A stretch of DNA of 64,000 nt from assembly GCA_051649085.1 (NCBI GenBank), contig JBOFGK010000034.1:62001-126000 (forward strand), read 5' to 3'. The stretch is from JBOFGK01 sp051649085. GTDB taxonomy: Bacteria; Bacillota_I; Bacilli_A; UBA3375. The stretch's first letter is position 1, and each line of letters opens with the position of its first letter. Positions 53,639-61,894 of this stretch are shown one piece after another. Made by a program: the position numbers and the translations under genes. Below the pieces are notes generated by a model. It saw only the letters and a list, made by a program, of their open reading frames with translations, was not told the DNA's origin and made no database searches.

Positions 53639-55066
53639 ATGAAATACGTTATTGGAATTGATAATGGTTCTCAAAGTACAAAAGTGAGTATTTACGATGT
53701 AACAGGAAAAGAAATCTGTTATGGAAATCATTATTTGAAGGCAACTGCAACACCAGAACCTGGAGTTGTTCTTCACCCTGATGATGATTTATGGGATAGT
53801 GTTAAAGGTGGTTTGAAAAATTGTCTTGCTAAATTTGAAGGTGATGTCAATGATATAATTGCAATCGGACTGTGTACAATTCGTTGCTGTCGTGCATTAT
53901 TACGTGAAGATGGTTCGCTTTACATGCCGGTATTAAGTTGGATGGATGCAAGACTTGCAAAACCATATGAACATGAAGATGATGACGTGAAATATGTGAC
54001 AACAACTTCAGGGTACTTAGCTAATCGATTAACTGGTGAATTTAAAGATACAAGTGCAAATCAAGAGGTTTATTGGCCGCTTGATTGGAATACACTTGAA
54101 TGGTCAGAAGATGAAGAAGTAATTAAAGCTAATGGTGTAAGACGAGATCAATTATTTGAACTAGTCAAGCCAGGTGAAGAAATGGGAAAATTAAAAGCAG
54201 ATGTTGCAGAATTTGTTGGATTACCAGCGGGTATTCCAGTTGTAGCATCAGCTAATGATAAAGCAGTAGAAGTTTTAGGATCAGGAGTTAGAGATGAAAA
54301 TACAATTATGATTTCATTAGGAACATTCATCTCAGCAATGCAATTTAGAAATGAATATTTTGAAGGTGCACAAAATTTCTTTCCAACACTTGCCTGTATC
54401 CCACATAAGTATGTATACGAGACAAATGGAATTCGTCGTGGAATGTGGACAGTAAGTTGGTTTAAAAGTGTAATTGGTGAAGAATTAGTTAATTGTTCAA
54501 ATGATCTGGGAATTTCTGAAGAAGAATATTTAAATCGAATGGCAGAAAAAGTAAACCCAGGAAGTGATGGATTAATTACGATGCTTGATTGGCTAGCTTC
54601 TCCAAGTATTCCATATCGAAAAGGAATAATGATCGGATTTGACCAAAGACACACAAAATATCATATGTATCGTTCGATTATTGAAGCAATTGCTTTTAAT
54701 ATAAAAAACAATATTGATTTAATGCTTGAAGAAACAAATGGGCATATTGATGAAATTGTCGTAATTGGAGGAGGATCAAGAAGTAATGTCCTAATGCAAA
54801 TTATCGCAGATTTATTCGGTAAACCAGTTGTGAGACGAGTGTCAAGCAGTAGTGCCTGTTTAGGGGCAGCGATTTGTGCTTGTATTGCCGTTGGCGAATA
54901 CAAATCATTTGATGAGGCAGTTGACCAAATGGTAGAGACTAAAGATCGTTTCGAACCGAATATGCAGTTACATCCATTCTATAACAAAATAAATGACGAA
55001 GTTGTGAAAAAAGTGCGTGATCATACGGATGAAATCTTAAAGGTATCATATCCAATTTTCCAATAG
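53639..55066 (+). CDS. FGGY-family carbohydrate kinase, YgcE-like
   Basis: 475 residues, normal for FGGY. N-terminal phosphate loop VIGIDNGSQSTKVSIYD, catalytic Asp region LSWMDARLA, and C-terminal nucleotide motif EIVVIGGGSRSNVLMQIIADLFGKPV. Phosphorylates a sugar, polyol or sugar acid after oxidation or import. Lies 25 bp after the FAD oxidase with GGGAGG before the ATG. Substrate unknown; the E. coli counterpart YgcE is likewise uncharacterised. Confidence 0.92.
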   Translation: MKYVIGIDNGSQSTKVSIYDVTGKEICYGNHYLKATATPEPGVVLHPDDDLWDSVKGGLKNCLAKFEGDVNDIIAIGLCTIRCCRALLREDGSLYMPVLSWMDARLAKPYEHEDDDVKYVTTTSGYLANRLTGEFKDTSANQEVYWPLDWNTLEWSEDEEVIKANGVRRDQLFELVKPGEEMGKLKADVAEFVGLPAGIPVVASANDKAVEVLGSGVRDENTIMISLGTFISAMQFRNEYFEGAQNFFPTLACIPHKYVYETNGIRRGMWTVSWFKSVIGEELVNCSNDLGISEEEYLNRMAEKVNPGSDGLITMLDWLASPSIPYRKGIMIGFDQRHTKYHMYRSIIEAIAFNIKNNIDLMLEETNGHIDEIVVIGGGSRSNVLMQIIADLFGKPVVRRVSSSSACLGAAICACIAVGEYKSFDEAVDQMVETKDRFEPNMQLHPFYNKINDEVVKKVRDHTDEILKVSYPIFQ

Positions 55067-55098
55067 TTGATTTTATATTTGAAAAATAGTTTATAAAG

Positions 55099-55125
55099 AA
55101 TAATCAGCGTTTTACGCTGATTATT
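55099..55125 (+). other. Perfect 12-bp intercistronic inverted repeat
   Basis: AATAATCAGCGT (55099-55110), TTT, ACGCTGATTATT (55114-55125), followed by AAAATC, so no U-run. Like the hairpin after the SDR gene, it may mark an mRNA end or a stability element between kinase and transporter genes. Confidence 0.6.
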
Positions 55126-55211
55126 AAAATCAAATAAAGTAAAAATTTACAAGCATTAAAGGTGATTAAGATAAACTTCTAGTTTATAAGAAAATAAAAA
55201 AAGGAGGAAAT

Positions 55212-56477
55212 ATGGATAAAAATTCCAATATTAAAAGGTATATTCAATTTGCAATTGTCGTGTTAGCAGCAGGTTCAATCTATCCATTAGTTTATTTAAG
55301 ATCGGCATATCAAGAAACGATAATTGAAGTATTTAAAATGGATGGAGCAACATTAAATGGAATATATACAGCACTTGGTTTTGCATTTATTTTAGGATAT
55401 TTTCCAAGTGGTTGGCTAAGTGATAAAGTATCGGCCAAAAAATTAATTGTATTTTCACTAGCTGTTACAGGAGCAGCCGGAATTTGGTTTGCACAAATAC
55501 CAAGTGTAACAATGGTATATGTCATTTTTGTAATTTGGGGATTTTCCACGGTACTTACCTTTTGGTCAGCTCATTTGAAAATTGTAAAAATGTTAGCTAC
55601 CAAAGATGAACAAGGAAGATTTTTTGGAATCTTGGATGGTGGACGTGGTGCAATTGAAGCAGTTTTAGCAACGATTGGACTTACTATTTTCACTTCACTT
55701 TCAGCAGGTGGTGTCGAAAAAGAGGCGGGACTTGTTGGAGTAATTTATATGTATTCTATTTTATTGATTGTCCTTGCAGTGGTAGTTCAATTCTTACTGA
55801 ACGATAAGCAAGAACATACAGAAGAATTGACAGAGGAAGAGAAAAAAGTAAGTACTGAAGAGTTACCATTTGGTAAAGCTATGACTATTATTTTCAAAAA
55901 TCCAGCAGTATGGACACTTGGATTTATAATTATGGGGTCTTATGTTGTAACCTGGACATATTATTATTTTGGTGGTTTCTTACAAACAAATATTGGTGTG
56001 GATGCTACAACGGTTGCAACAGTTATGGTTATTGCAATGTGGATGCGACCAATTGGTGGAACACTTGCAGGGTTTCTAGGTGATAAAATTGGACGAACAA
56101 AAATTTTGGTATCGACTTTATTAATTGGCTTCGGTGGATTACTTGCAATGTCTATATTACCAACAACAAGTGGAACAACAATTTTCTTTGGATTAGTTAT
56201 TTTCACTTCGCTAATTATTTATATGATTCGTGGAGTGTACTGGTCACTATTAGATGATTGTAAAGTAGATAATCGAGTACTTGGGAAAACAATTGGTGTT
56301 GTATCTATTCTTGGTTATTTACCAGATGTATTGCTGCCAATAATTAACATTTATCTGTTTAACGTATTTGGAAACGAAGGTGGTTACAATGCTTACTTCA
56401 TTTTCAGTGGTATTTTTGGAGTGATTGCAGTAGTGTTAATTAGCGTATTCAGAAAAGTAAATGTAGCACGTACATAA
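55212..56477 (+). CDS. MFS transporter, YgcS-like position
   Basis: 421 residues with twelve predicted helices. The loop 2-3 motif is GWLSDKVSAKKLI (G-x3-D-x2-S-x-K) and the matching second-half loop is GFLGDKIGRTKIL. A central cytoplasmic loop is acidic and basic (KQEHTEELTEEEKKVSTEEL). Likely imports the substrate of the dehydrogenases and kinase next to it. AAGGAGG precedes the ATG. Specific subfamily was not identified from sequence alone. Confidence 0.88.
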   Translation: MDKNSNIKRYIQFAIVVLAAGSIYPLVYLRSAYQETIIEVFKMDGATLNGIYTALGFAFILGYFPSGWLSDKVSAKKLIVFSLAVTGAAGIWFAQIPSVTMVYVIFVIWGFSTVLTFWSAHLKIVKMLATKDEQGRFFGILDGGRGAIEAVLATIGLTIFTSLSAGGVEKEAGLVGVIYMYSILLIVLAVVVQFLLNDKQEHTEELTEEEKKVSTEELPFGKAMTIIFKNPAVWTLGFIIMGSYVVTWTYYYFGGFLQTNIGVDATTVATVMVIAMWMRPIGGTLAGFLGDKIGRTKILVSTLLIGFGGLLAMSILPTTSGTTIFFGLVIFTSLIIYMIRGVYWSLLDDCKVDNRVLGKTIGVVSILGYLPDVLLPIINIYLFNVFGNEGGYNAYFIFSGIFGVIAVVLISVFRKVNVART

Positions 56478-56559
56478 AAGATATTTAGAAATTAATTAAA
56501 ATAAAAAAGTAATGGATGTAGCTTTTGGGCTGCATCTAACTTATTATTGGAGACAAGAA

Positions 56560-57351
56560 ATGAAAATAGTGTGCCTAGTAAAATTTGTTCCTGATACAAC
56601 AAAAATGGAATATGATGAAAAAACAGGAGCATTTAACCGAGAAAAAGTAACGACAATTATTAATCCAGATGATGCTGCTTGTGTTGAACTTGCGTTAAGA
56701 ATAAAAGATAAAAACATTGGAGTTTTAATTGAAATTGTGACAATGGGTCCTTTGAGAATAAAAAAATATCTTGAAGATTATATTAGACGTGGAGTTGATA
56801 AGGTGACCCTACTTTCAGATCGAGTTTTTGCAGGGAGTGATTCACTGGCAACAAGTAAGATTATATTTACATATTTGAAAACAATCAAGTACGATTTGAT
56901 TATTGCAGGTAATCAAACAATTGATGGTGATACAGGTCATGTTGGACCACAAGTCGCGGCTTTAAGCAATATAAATCAAATTTCTAACGTTATTGAAATG
57001 AAGGAACTAACAAATGCAAAAGTTGAAGTTGTCATCGAAAATGAAAATTTATTAGCAACACTTAGTTTAAAATTACCAGCACTAATTAGTGTGACGAAAA
57101 AAGTAGTTAATCGAATTAGATTTACAAAATATTCTGAATTAGAAAAAGATGTAAGTGAACAAATTACTATAATCTCGAATGAACAGTTAAAAGTGCAATT
57201 ATCAGAAATTGGTTTAAAAGGATCTCCAACTAAAGTTGCTAAAACAATGCCTGTAAAAACAGTTAAGCGCGAACAAGCTGTATTTACAGATGTTGATGAA
57301 GGTGTACAAGTGATTTACAATCTTTTAAAAGAAGAAAAGGTGATAAAATGA
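56560..57351 (+). CDS. etfB: Electron transfer flavoprotein beta subunit
   Basis: 263 residues from ATG 56560 with TTGGAGACA upstream; a longer in-frame start has no site. MKIVCLVKFVPDTTKMEYDEKTGAF is the beta-subunit opening. AGNQTIDGDTGHVGPQVAALSN is the nucleotide-binding signature, and LPALISVTKKVVNRIRF the usual later motif. Receives electrons from a flavin dehydrogenase. Overlaps etfA by 4 bp. Resembles E. coli YgcR in context. Confidence 0.93.
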   Translation: MKIVCLVKFVPDTTKMEYDEKTGAFNREKVTTIINPDDAACVELALRIKDKNIGVLIEIVTMGPLRIKKYLEDYIRRGVDKVTLLSDRVFAGSDSLATSKIIFTYLKTIKYDLIIAGNQTIDGDTGHVGPQVAALSNINQISNVIEMKELTNAKVEVVIENENLLATLSLKLPALISVTKKVVNRIRFTKYSELEKDVSEQITIISNEQLKVQLSEIGLKGSPTKVAKTMPVKTVKREQAVFTDVDEGVQVIYNLLKEEKVIK

Positions 57352-58325
57352 AGAAAATCTTAATCTTTGTTGATCCAAATCAACCGAAACTTGCTTTTGA
57401 ATTGCAAGCTATCTCAGAATTAATTCGAAAAAAAGAACCTGTGCATGTAACTGCAATTATGTTAAAGGTTCAAACGGATCAATATCTTGAACAATTAACG
57501 CTGAGCTTTGATCAGCTAATAGTGATTGAAAAAGAGTATTCAACAATTTATGCAATGAATGAAATTGCAAATGATTTTAAGGAAATTGTTCAGAAAAACA
57601 GCTATGATTACTTTTTAGTATCGGCAACTGCATATGGCCGTAATCTTGCACCTTTTGTTTCTGCGAAATTAGATGTTGGTTTGACAGCGGATGTTACAGA
57701 ACTTGCATATGAAGAAGGCGAATTATTGATGACTCGTCCAACTTTTGGTGCAAAACTCTTAGCGACAATCAGTTGTGATACAAAACCAACAATGTTATCG
57801 ATTAGGCCAAATGTTTTAGTGGTGGAAAGTGATGAAAAACAAGAAAATAACAAAGTAAAATGTACACAAATTGAATATATAAATTTCAATGAAGAAGTTA
57901 ATGAAAAAAAAGTAAAATTGATTGCAAGTGAGTTAAAAGAAAGTATAGCGATCGAAGAAGCAACAGTCTTAATTTCAGGTGGAGCTGGACTAGGAGGTGA
58001 CTTTAGCAAGTTGTTTGAATTCACTAAGTTTGTAAATGCAGAAGTTGCGTGTAGTAAGAATCCAGTTGATAATAACTTTCAACCGCGAGCGAGACAAGTA
58101 GGTTTGTCCGGAAAAACAGTAGCGCCTAAAATATATATTGCATGTGGAATTAGTGGGGCAACCCATCACTTGTTTGGAATGAATAAATCAGCAAAAATCA
58201 TTTCAATTAATCCGAATAAATATACTGCAATGAATATGATTTCTGATGTTGTAATTTTGAACGATGCTCAAGTTGTTATCGAAAAATTAAATCAAAAACT
58301 ATGCAGTAAAAAATTTACAAAGTGA
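57348..58325 (+). CDS. etfA: Electron transfer flavoprotein alpha subunit
   Basis: 325 residues. C-terminal FAD domain with ISGGAGLGGDFSKLFE, QVGLSGKTVAPKIYIACGISGATHH and KIISINPNKYTAM; the last normally reads IAINKDPxAPIF, so the flavin site varies here (Asp to Asn), while the GATHH part is usual Gly-Ala-x-QH/HH type. No N-terminal ferredoxin domain. No ETF-quinone oxidoreductase or acyl-CoA dehydrogenase is nearby, so the FAD-linked oxidase upstream is the best partner. Confidence 0.9.
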   Translation: MKKILIFVDPNQPKLAFELQAISELIRKKEPVHVTAIMLKVQTDQYLEQLTLSFDQLIVIEKEYSTIYAMNEIANDFKEIVQKNSYDYFLVSATAYGRNLAPFVSAKLDVGLTADVTELAYEEGELLMTRPTFGAKLLATISCDTKPTMLSIRPNVLVVESDEKQENNKVKCTQIEYINFNEEVNEKKVKLIASELKESIAIEEATVLISGGAGLGGDFSKLFEFTKFVNAEVACSKNPVDNNFQPRARQVGLSGKTVAPKIYIACGISGATHHLFGMNKSAKIISINPNKYTAMNMISDVVILNDAQVVIEKLNQKLCSKKFTK

Positions 58326-58397
58326 AATTGTAAAAAGAGAAAAAATTTGCCAGAAAAAGAAAAAAATGTCTAAATTCTAAAAAAAACTTGGAAATAG

Positions 58398-58426
58398 TTT
58401 ACTTGTATGCTGATGTGTGTTATAAT
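58398..58426 (+). promoter_or_regulatory. Promoter of the EIIB gene
   Basis: TTTACT (58398-58403), 17-bp spacer, TATAAT (58421-58426). Same -35 and spacing as the main PTS operon promoter at 42225. Confidence 0.75.
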
Positions 58427-58457
58427 CAATATATAAAAAAAAATACTAGGAGTAATT

Positions 58458-58763
58458 ATGAAAATCTACTTGTTTTGTTCAGCAGGAATGTCAACATCAT
58501 TATTAGTAACAAAAATGCAAAAAGCAGCTGAAGAAAAAGCATTGGAATGCCACATTGAAGCCTTTGCAGAAAGTACGTTACAAGACAATGGAAAAGAGGC
58601 AGATGTAATTTTACTTGGCCCTCAAATTAGATATAAAGAAAAAGCAGCAAAAGAAATGTATCCAGATAAACCAGTTGCAGCAATTGATATGCGTGCATAC
58701 GGAATGGTTGATGGGAAAAAAGTCCTTGAGACTGCTTTGGAAATGTATGAAGCAAACAAATAA
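58458..58763 (+). CDS. PTS lactose/cellobiose-family EIIB
   Basis: 101 residues. The P-loop CSAGMSTSLLV carries the phospho-Cys (residue 7 region). Full-length small EIIB as in CelA/ChbB. It is missing from the EIIA/EIIC operon 10 kb upstream and must complete that transporter, as no other EIIB is visible. Own promoter and terminator. CTAGGAGT precedes the ATG. Confidence 0.94.
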   Translation: MKIYLFCSAGMSTSLLVTKMQKAAEEKALECHIEAFAESTLQDNGKEADVILLGPQIRYKEKAAKEMYPDKPVAAIDMRAYGMVDGKKVLETALEMYEANK

Positions 58764-58935
58764 ACATTCAAAAAAGCCTTCAAAGGCTTTTTTAAATAAA
58801 TATACTCTAATTTTCGCAACTATTGGACTTGTAGTCTTGTTTGGAAGTGGATTTTGGGGATTTATTGCAGCACCATTTTTTTTCTGGTGGGCATATTTAG
58901 CGTACAAAAGTGCACGTAATGAATCAAGGAAATAA
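58747..58935 (+). CDS. 62-residue small membrane protein overlapping EIIB
   Basis: ATG 58747 lies in the last codons of EIIB in another frame. The product has a basic N-terminus (MKQTNKHSKKPSKAFLNKY), two hydrophobic segments (LIFATIGLVVLFGSGFWGF and IAAPFFFWWAYLAY) and tail KSARNESRK. The EIIB terminator hairpin sits inside codons 9-16, so expression needs read-through or a separate start. A second terminator after the stop supports a real gene. No family recognised. Confidence 0.5.
   Translation: MKQTNKHSKKPSKAFLNKYTLIFATIGLVVLFGSGFWGFIAAPFFFWWAYLAYKSARNESRK
58770..58793 (+). terminator. Terminator after EIIB, inside a small gene
   Basis: AAAAAAGCC (58770-58778), loop TTCAAA, GGCTTTTTT (58785-58793). 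It overlaps the coding sequence of the 62-residue membrane protein. Confidence 0.75.
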
Positions 58936-58944
58936 ATAAACTAA

Positions 58945-58972
58945 AAAATCGCATAAATTGCGATTTTTTTTA
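58945..58972 (+). terminator. Intrinsic terminator after the small membrane protein
   Basis: AAAATCGCA (58945-58953), loop TAAAT, TGCGATTTT (58959-58967), then further T. Confidence 0.85.
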
Positions 58973-59083
58973 TAATTTTTTGTGAAAATCGAAATAATTA
59001 AGTACATGTATATATTTATGTTATAATAAAAAAAAGGTGTATTTGTATAAGGTAAAAATCAGGGAGAAAAAAGTAGGAGAAAA

Positions 59084-61399
59084 ATGAAGAAAATATTTTC
59101 TAAGAATTGGCTAATCTTTTGCATACTCTTTATTGCAAACATGTTGTTTTTAACATTGATGGGTCTATTTCTACAAACACTAGCAGAAGGCGTAATTGCA
59201 TTGGTTATATATATATTTGCAATTTCAATGGTAATTTTAAAATTTGGTATAAAGAAAAATACTTTGTATTTTCTATTATCACTTTCAATTATTATATCAT
59301 TCACATCATATCAAGTCATATATATATTTGCAACGAATTTTTTCATGCGTGATAATATAATATACAATGAGCTTGTAAAGAGTTATGGCTTAGAAAGTAC
59401 CGATAGTGTCTTTTTGAAAAACCAATACGTAACTTTGGAACCGGATGGAAAGTTTGTTTATAAACAAGAAAAGGAAAAAGAAGGGATTGTTACAACGAAA
59501 AATGCGACTGATGTTAATAAAGAATTTTCGTTTTCAAGTACACTTAAAATTGATAAAGAAAAATGTGGAAACGGTACGTTCACATTAGGGACATTTTCAT
59601 CAATTAAAAGTAATGCCGTTCAAAATCTAATCAACTCCGGAGTAAATAATTTAGTTGTTACAGATTGGTTAGGATTATCTGTAAAATCAGTTGGTTGTGA
59701 TTACGTACAACTTTCAATAACAAATGATGTGAACGGAAATATTATTAAAGAAATGAAGATTAGCTATAATGATGTTGCATCTACAGAAGTTCCATTAAGT
59801 GTTGTATGGACACCAGATAACGAAAAATTTACAGTGAAATTAGGAAATAAATCACTTTCACATGAGTATCCTGGATATGCACAGAATAAGGCTATTCGTT
59901 TTGGAGTTCTGTATAGTGGAAATGAATTTGTTGACTTTAAATTAGATATGAACTCAATAAATGTACATGTCTATAAAACGTTTTGGGAAGCTTTGAAGGA
60001 ACAAAAATATTTACATACAATTGGGCTAGCGCTATTAGCTGTAATTGTTATTTTAGTTGTGATAATATATGTTCTATACGAATTGGCCAATGCGTTATTT
60101 AAAGAAGATAAAATAAATGATAAAGGTCAAATTCTAAGGACAATTCATGAACAGCCGCAACTTAAAAAATATATGATATTCTTAACGCTTGCAATTTATT
60201 TCTTGTTAATTGGTGTATCAATTATAATGTATTTGTCTGTGTATCGAAAATTTCCACCATTTACGCTATTCACGTTTATCTTCTTCATTTATATATTCTC
60301 AAAACTTGTCTTATCATATAGATATGAACCGTATAAATGTAAAAAAGAACCAACAAAATCAATTGCAATCCTAGTACCTTTCTTTAATGAGCCAGTTGCA
60401 ATTATGAAAGAACAATATAAAAGTTTCAATGAGCAAACGTATCAAAATTTCAAAGTTTATTATCATGATGATGGATCAGCTTCTACCGAAACATTTGAAT
60501 GGTTACAAGAAATTGCCAAAACAGATGATCGTGTATTTGTTCAAAGAAAAGAAAATCAAGGGAAGCGTCATTGTCAAATTGATTTAATGAAATATGTTAA
60601 AGAGGAACTAATTTATACTACGGATTCAGACACAGTTTTACAAAAAGAATGTTTATATAATCTTGTACAATGTTTTGACCAAGAGAATTTATATGCAGTA
60701 ACTGGAATGGTACAGGCACTTAATGCGGAAGATTCACTATTGACAAAATTATTACAAATTAGATACTTCAGTGCGTTTGAATCAGAGCGTGCTGCTCAAA
60801 GTTATACAGAAAATGTTATTGTTTGTTCAGGTCCAAATTCAATGTATCGTCGAATTGTTTTTGATGAAAATTGGTATGATTACACGCATCAAATGTTCTT
60901 AGGAGAATTACAAGCGGTGGGTGATGATCGTTGTCTTACAAATTATTCGATGAAATATGGTGAGGTTAAATACCAGTCAAATGCAATTTGCTATACAGAA
61001 ATACCAAATGGTATGGAACAATTCTCTAAACAACAAATTAGATGGGGCCGTAGTTTCCTGCGTGAAACGTTACTTGGATTACAAAACGCTTATCGCTTGA
61101 AATTAAAAGTATCATTTGCTTGGATGTTTTTAGAGATAATCATGGTATTTATCTTCTTATATTCAATGGGATCATTTATTATTAAACTAATGAATGGAAA
61201 TATGAGTATTTCAGATATAATTTTCTTCTATATTTACATTGTTTCAAATGCATACATTAGAAATGTTTATTATTTACCATATGATTTTGCGACATATCTA
61301 AAAATCTCATTTTATGGGGTTGTGCACGCAATGTGGGTAACTCCACTTAAAATTTATTCACTACTTACACTTAAAAAGACTAAGTGGGGAACAAGATAG
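59084..61399 (+). CDS. Hyaluronan-synthase-like GT2 with inserted extracellular domain
   Basis: 771 residues. Three N-terminal transmembrane helices (about 8-80), an outer segment of about 220 residues (85-305) with beta-sandwich, lectin-like character (FSFSSTLKIDKEKCGNGTF, AIRFGVLYSGNEFVDFKL), more helices (310-410), then a processive GT2 domain from about 425: VPFFNEPVAIMKEQYKSFN, HDDGSA, TTDSDT (about 514), GDDRCLT (about 615) and QQIRWGRS (about 650), the HasA/NodC/chitin-synthase set. Ends with transmembrane helices. It likely polymerises and exports a polysaccharide. The extra outer domain is not in classical HasA. GTAGGAG precedes the ATG. Confidence 0.85.
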   Translation: MKKIFSKNWLIFCILFIANMLFLTLMGLFLQTLAEGVIALVIYIFAISMVILKFGIKKNTLYFLLSLSIIISFTSYQVIYIFATNFFMRDNIIYNELVKSYGLESTDSVFLKNQYVTLEPDGKFVYKQEKEKEGIVTTKNATDVNKEFSFSSTLKIDKEKCGNGTFTLGTFSSIKSNAVQNLINSGVNNLVVTDWLGLSVKSVGCDYVQLSITNDVNGNIIKEMKISYNDVASTEVPLSVVWTPDNEKFTVKLGNKSLSHEYPGYAQNKAIRFGVLYSGNEFVDFKLDMNSINVHVYKTFWEALKEQKYLHTIGLALLAVIVILVVIIYVLYELANALFKEDKINDKGQILRTIHEQPQLKKYMIFLTLAIYFLLIGVSIIMYLSVYRKFPPFTLFTFIFFIYIFSKLVLSYRYEPYKCKKEPTKSIAILVPFFNEPVAIMKEQYKSFNEQTYQNFKVYYHDDGSASTETFEWLQEIAKTDDRVFVQRKENQGKRHCQIDLMKYVKEELIYTTDSDTVLQKECLYNLVQCFDQENLYAVTGMVQALNAEDSLLTKLLQIRYFSAFESERAAQSYTENVIVCSGPNSMYRRIVFDENWYDYTHQMFLGELQAVGDDRCLTNYSMKYGEVKYQSNAICYTEIPNGMEQFSKQQIRWGRSFLRETLLGLQNAYRLKLKVSFAWMFLEIIMVFIFLYSMGSFIIKLMNGNMSISDIIFFYIYIVSNAYIRNVYYLPYDFATYLKISFYGVVHAMWVTPLKIYSLLTLKKTKWGTR

Positions 61400-61408
61400 G
61401 AAGCAATT

Positions 61409-61432
61409 AAAAAGGTTGAAAGACCTTTTTTT
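61409..61432 (+). terminator. Intrinsic terminator after the glycosyltransferase
   Basis: AAAAAGGT (61409-61416), loop, ACCTTTTTTT (61423-61432). Confidence 0.8.
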
Positions 61433-61534
61433 GTTTTAAATAGTCAGTCACTTGTAATAGATTGACCGGAATTTAATCTTAAATTAACTCTAAAAAATCG
61501 AGAATTCAAGCAAAAATATCCAATCGTTGCTAAA

Positions 61535-61563
61535 TTGTTGTTAAAATATATATGATGTATAAA
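61535..61563 (+). promoter_or_regulatory. Probable ybaB promoter
   Basis: TTGTTG (61535-61540), 17-bp spacer, TATAAA (61558-61563), 24 bp before the start codon, giving a very short leader with GGAGAAC. Confidence 0.45.
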
Positions 61564-61586
61564 CTTGAAAAAAAAGGAGAACTAAT

Positions 61587-61889
61587 ATGAATCAAAATCA
61601 ATTAAAACAAATGATGCAACAAGCACAAAAAATGCAAAAAGATATGGAAAAAGCTCAAGCGGAAATCGAAAGCAAAACATTTAAAGCAAGTGCAGGAGGA
61701 GTTGTTGAAGTTGAAATGACAGGAGCTAAGAAATTAGTTGGTGTTAATATCAAGCCAGAAGTCCTTGCAGCCGATGAAAAAGAAATGGTTGAAGAGATGG
61801 TTATGTTAGCTGTAAATAATGTACTTTCAGAAATTGAAAGCGAAACAGAAACAAAATTAGGTGCATTCACACAAGGACTACCATTTTAA
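61587..61889 (+). CDS. ybaB: YbaB/EbfC nucleoid-associated protein
   Basis: 100 residues. N-terminal helix MNQNQLKQMMQQAQKMQKDM, core KTFKASAGGVVEVEMTGAKKLVGV and AVNNVLSEIE, full length. Dimeric DNA-binding protein. It usually lies between dnaX and recR; neither is here, which shows rearrangement. AAGGAGA precedes the ATG. Six bases to walJ. Confidence 0.95.
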   Translation: MNQNQLKQMMQQAQKMQKDMEKAQAEIESKTFKASAGGVVEVEMTGAKKLVGVNIKPEVLAADEKEMVEEMVMLAVNNVLSEIESETETKLGAFTQGLPF

Positions 61890-61894
61890 AAAAA

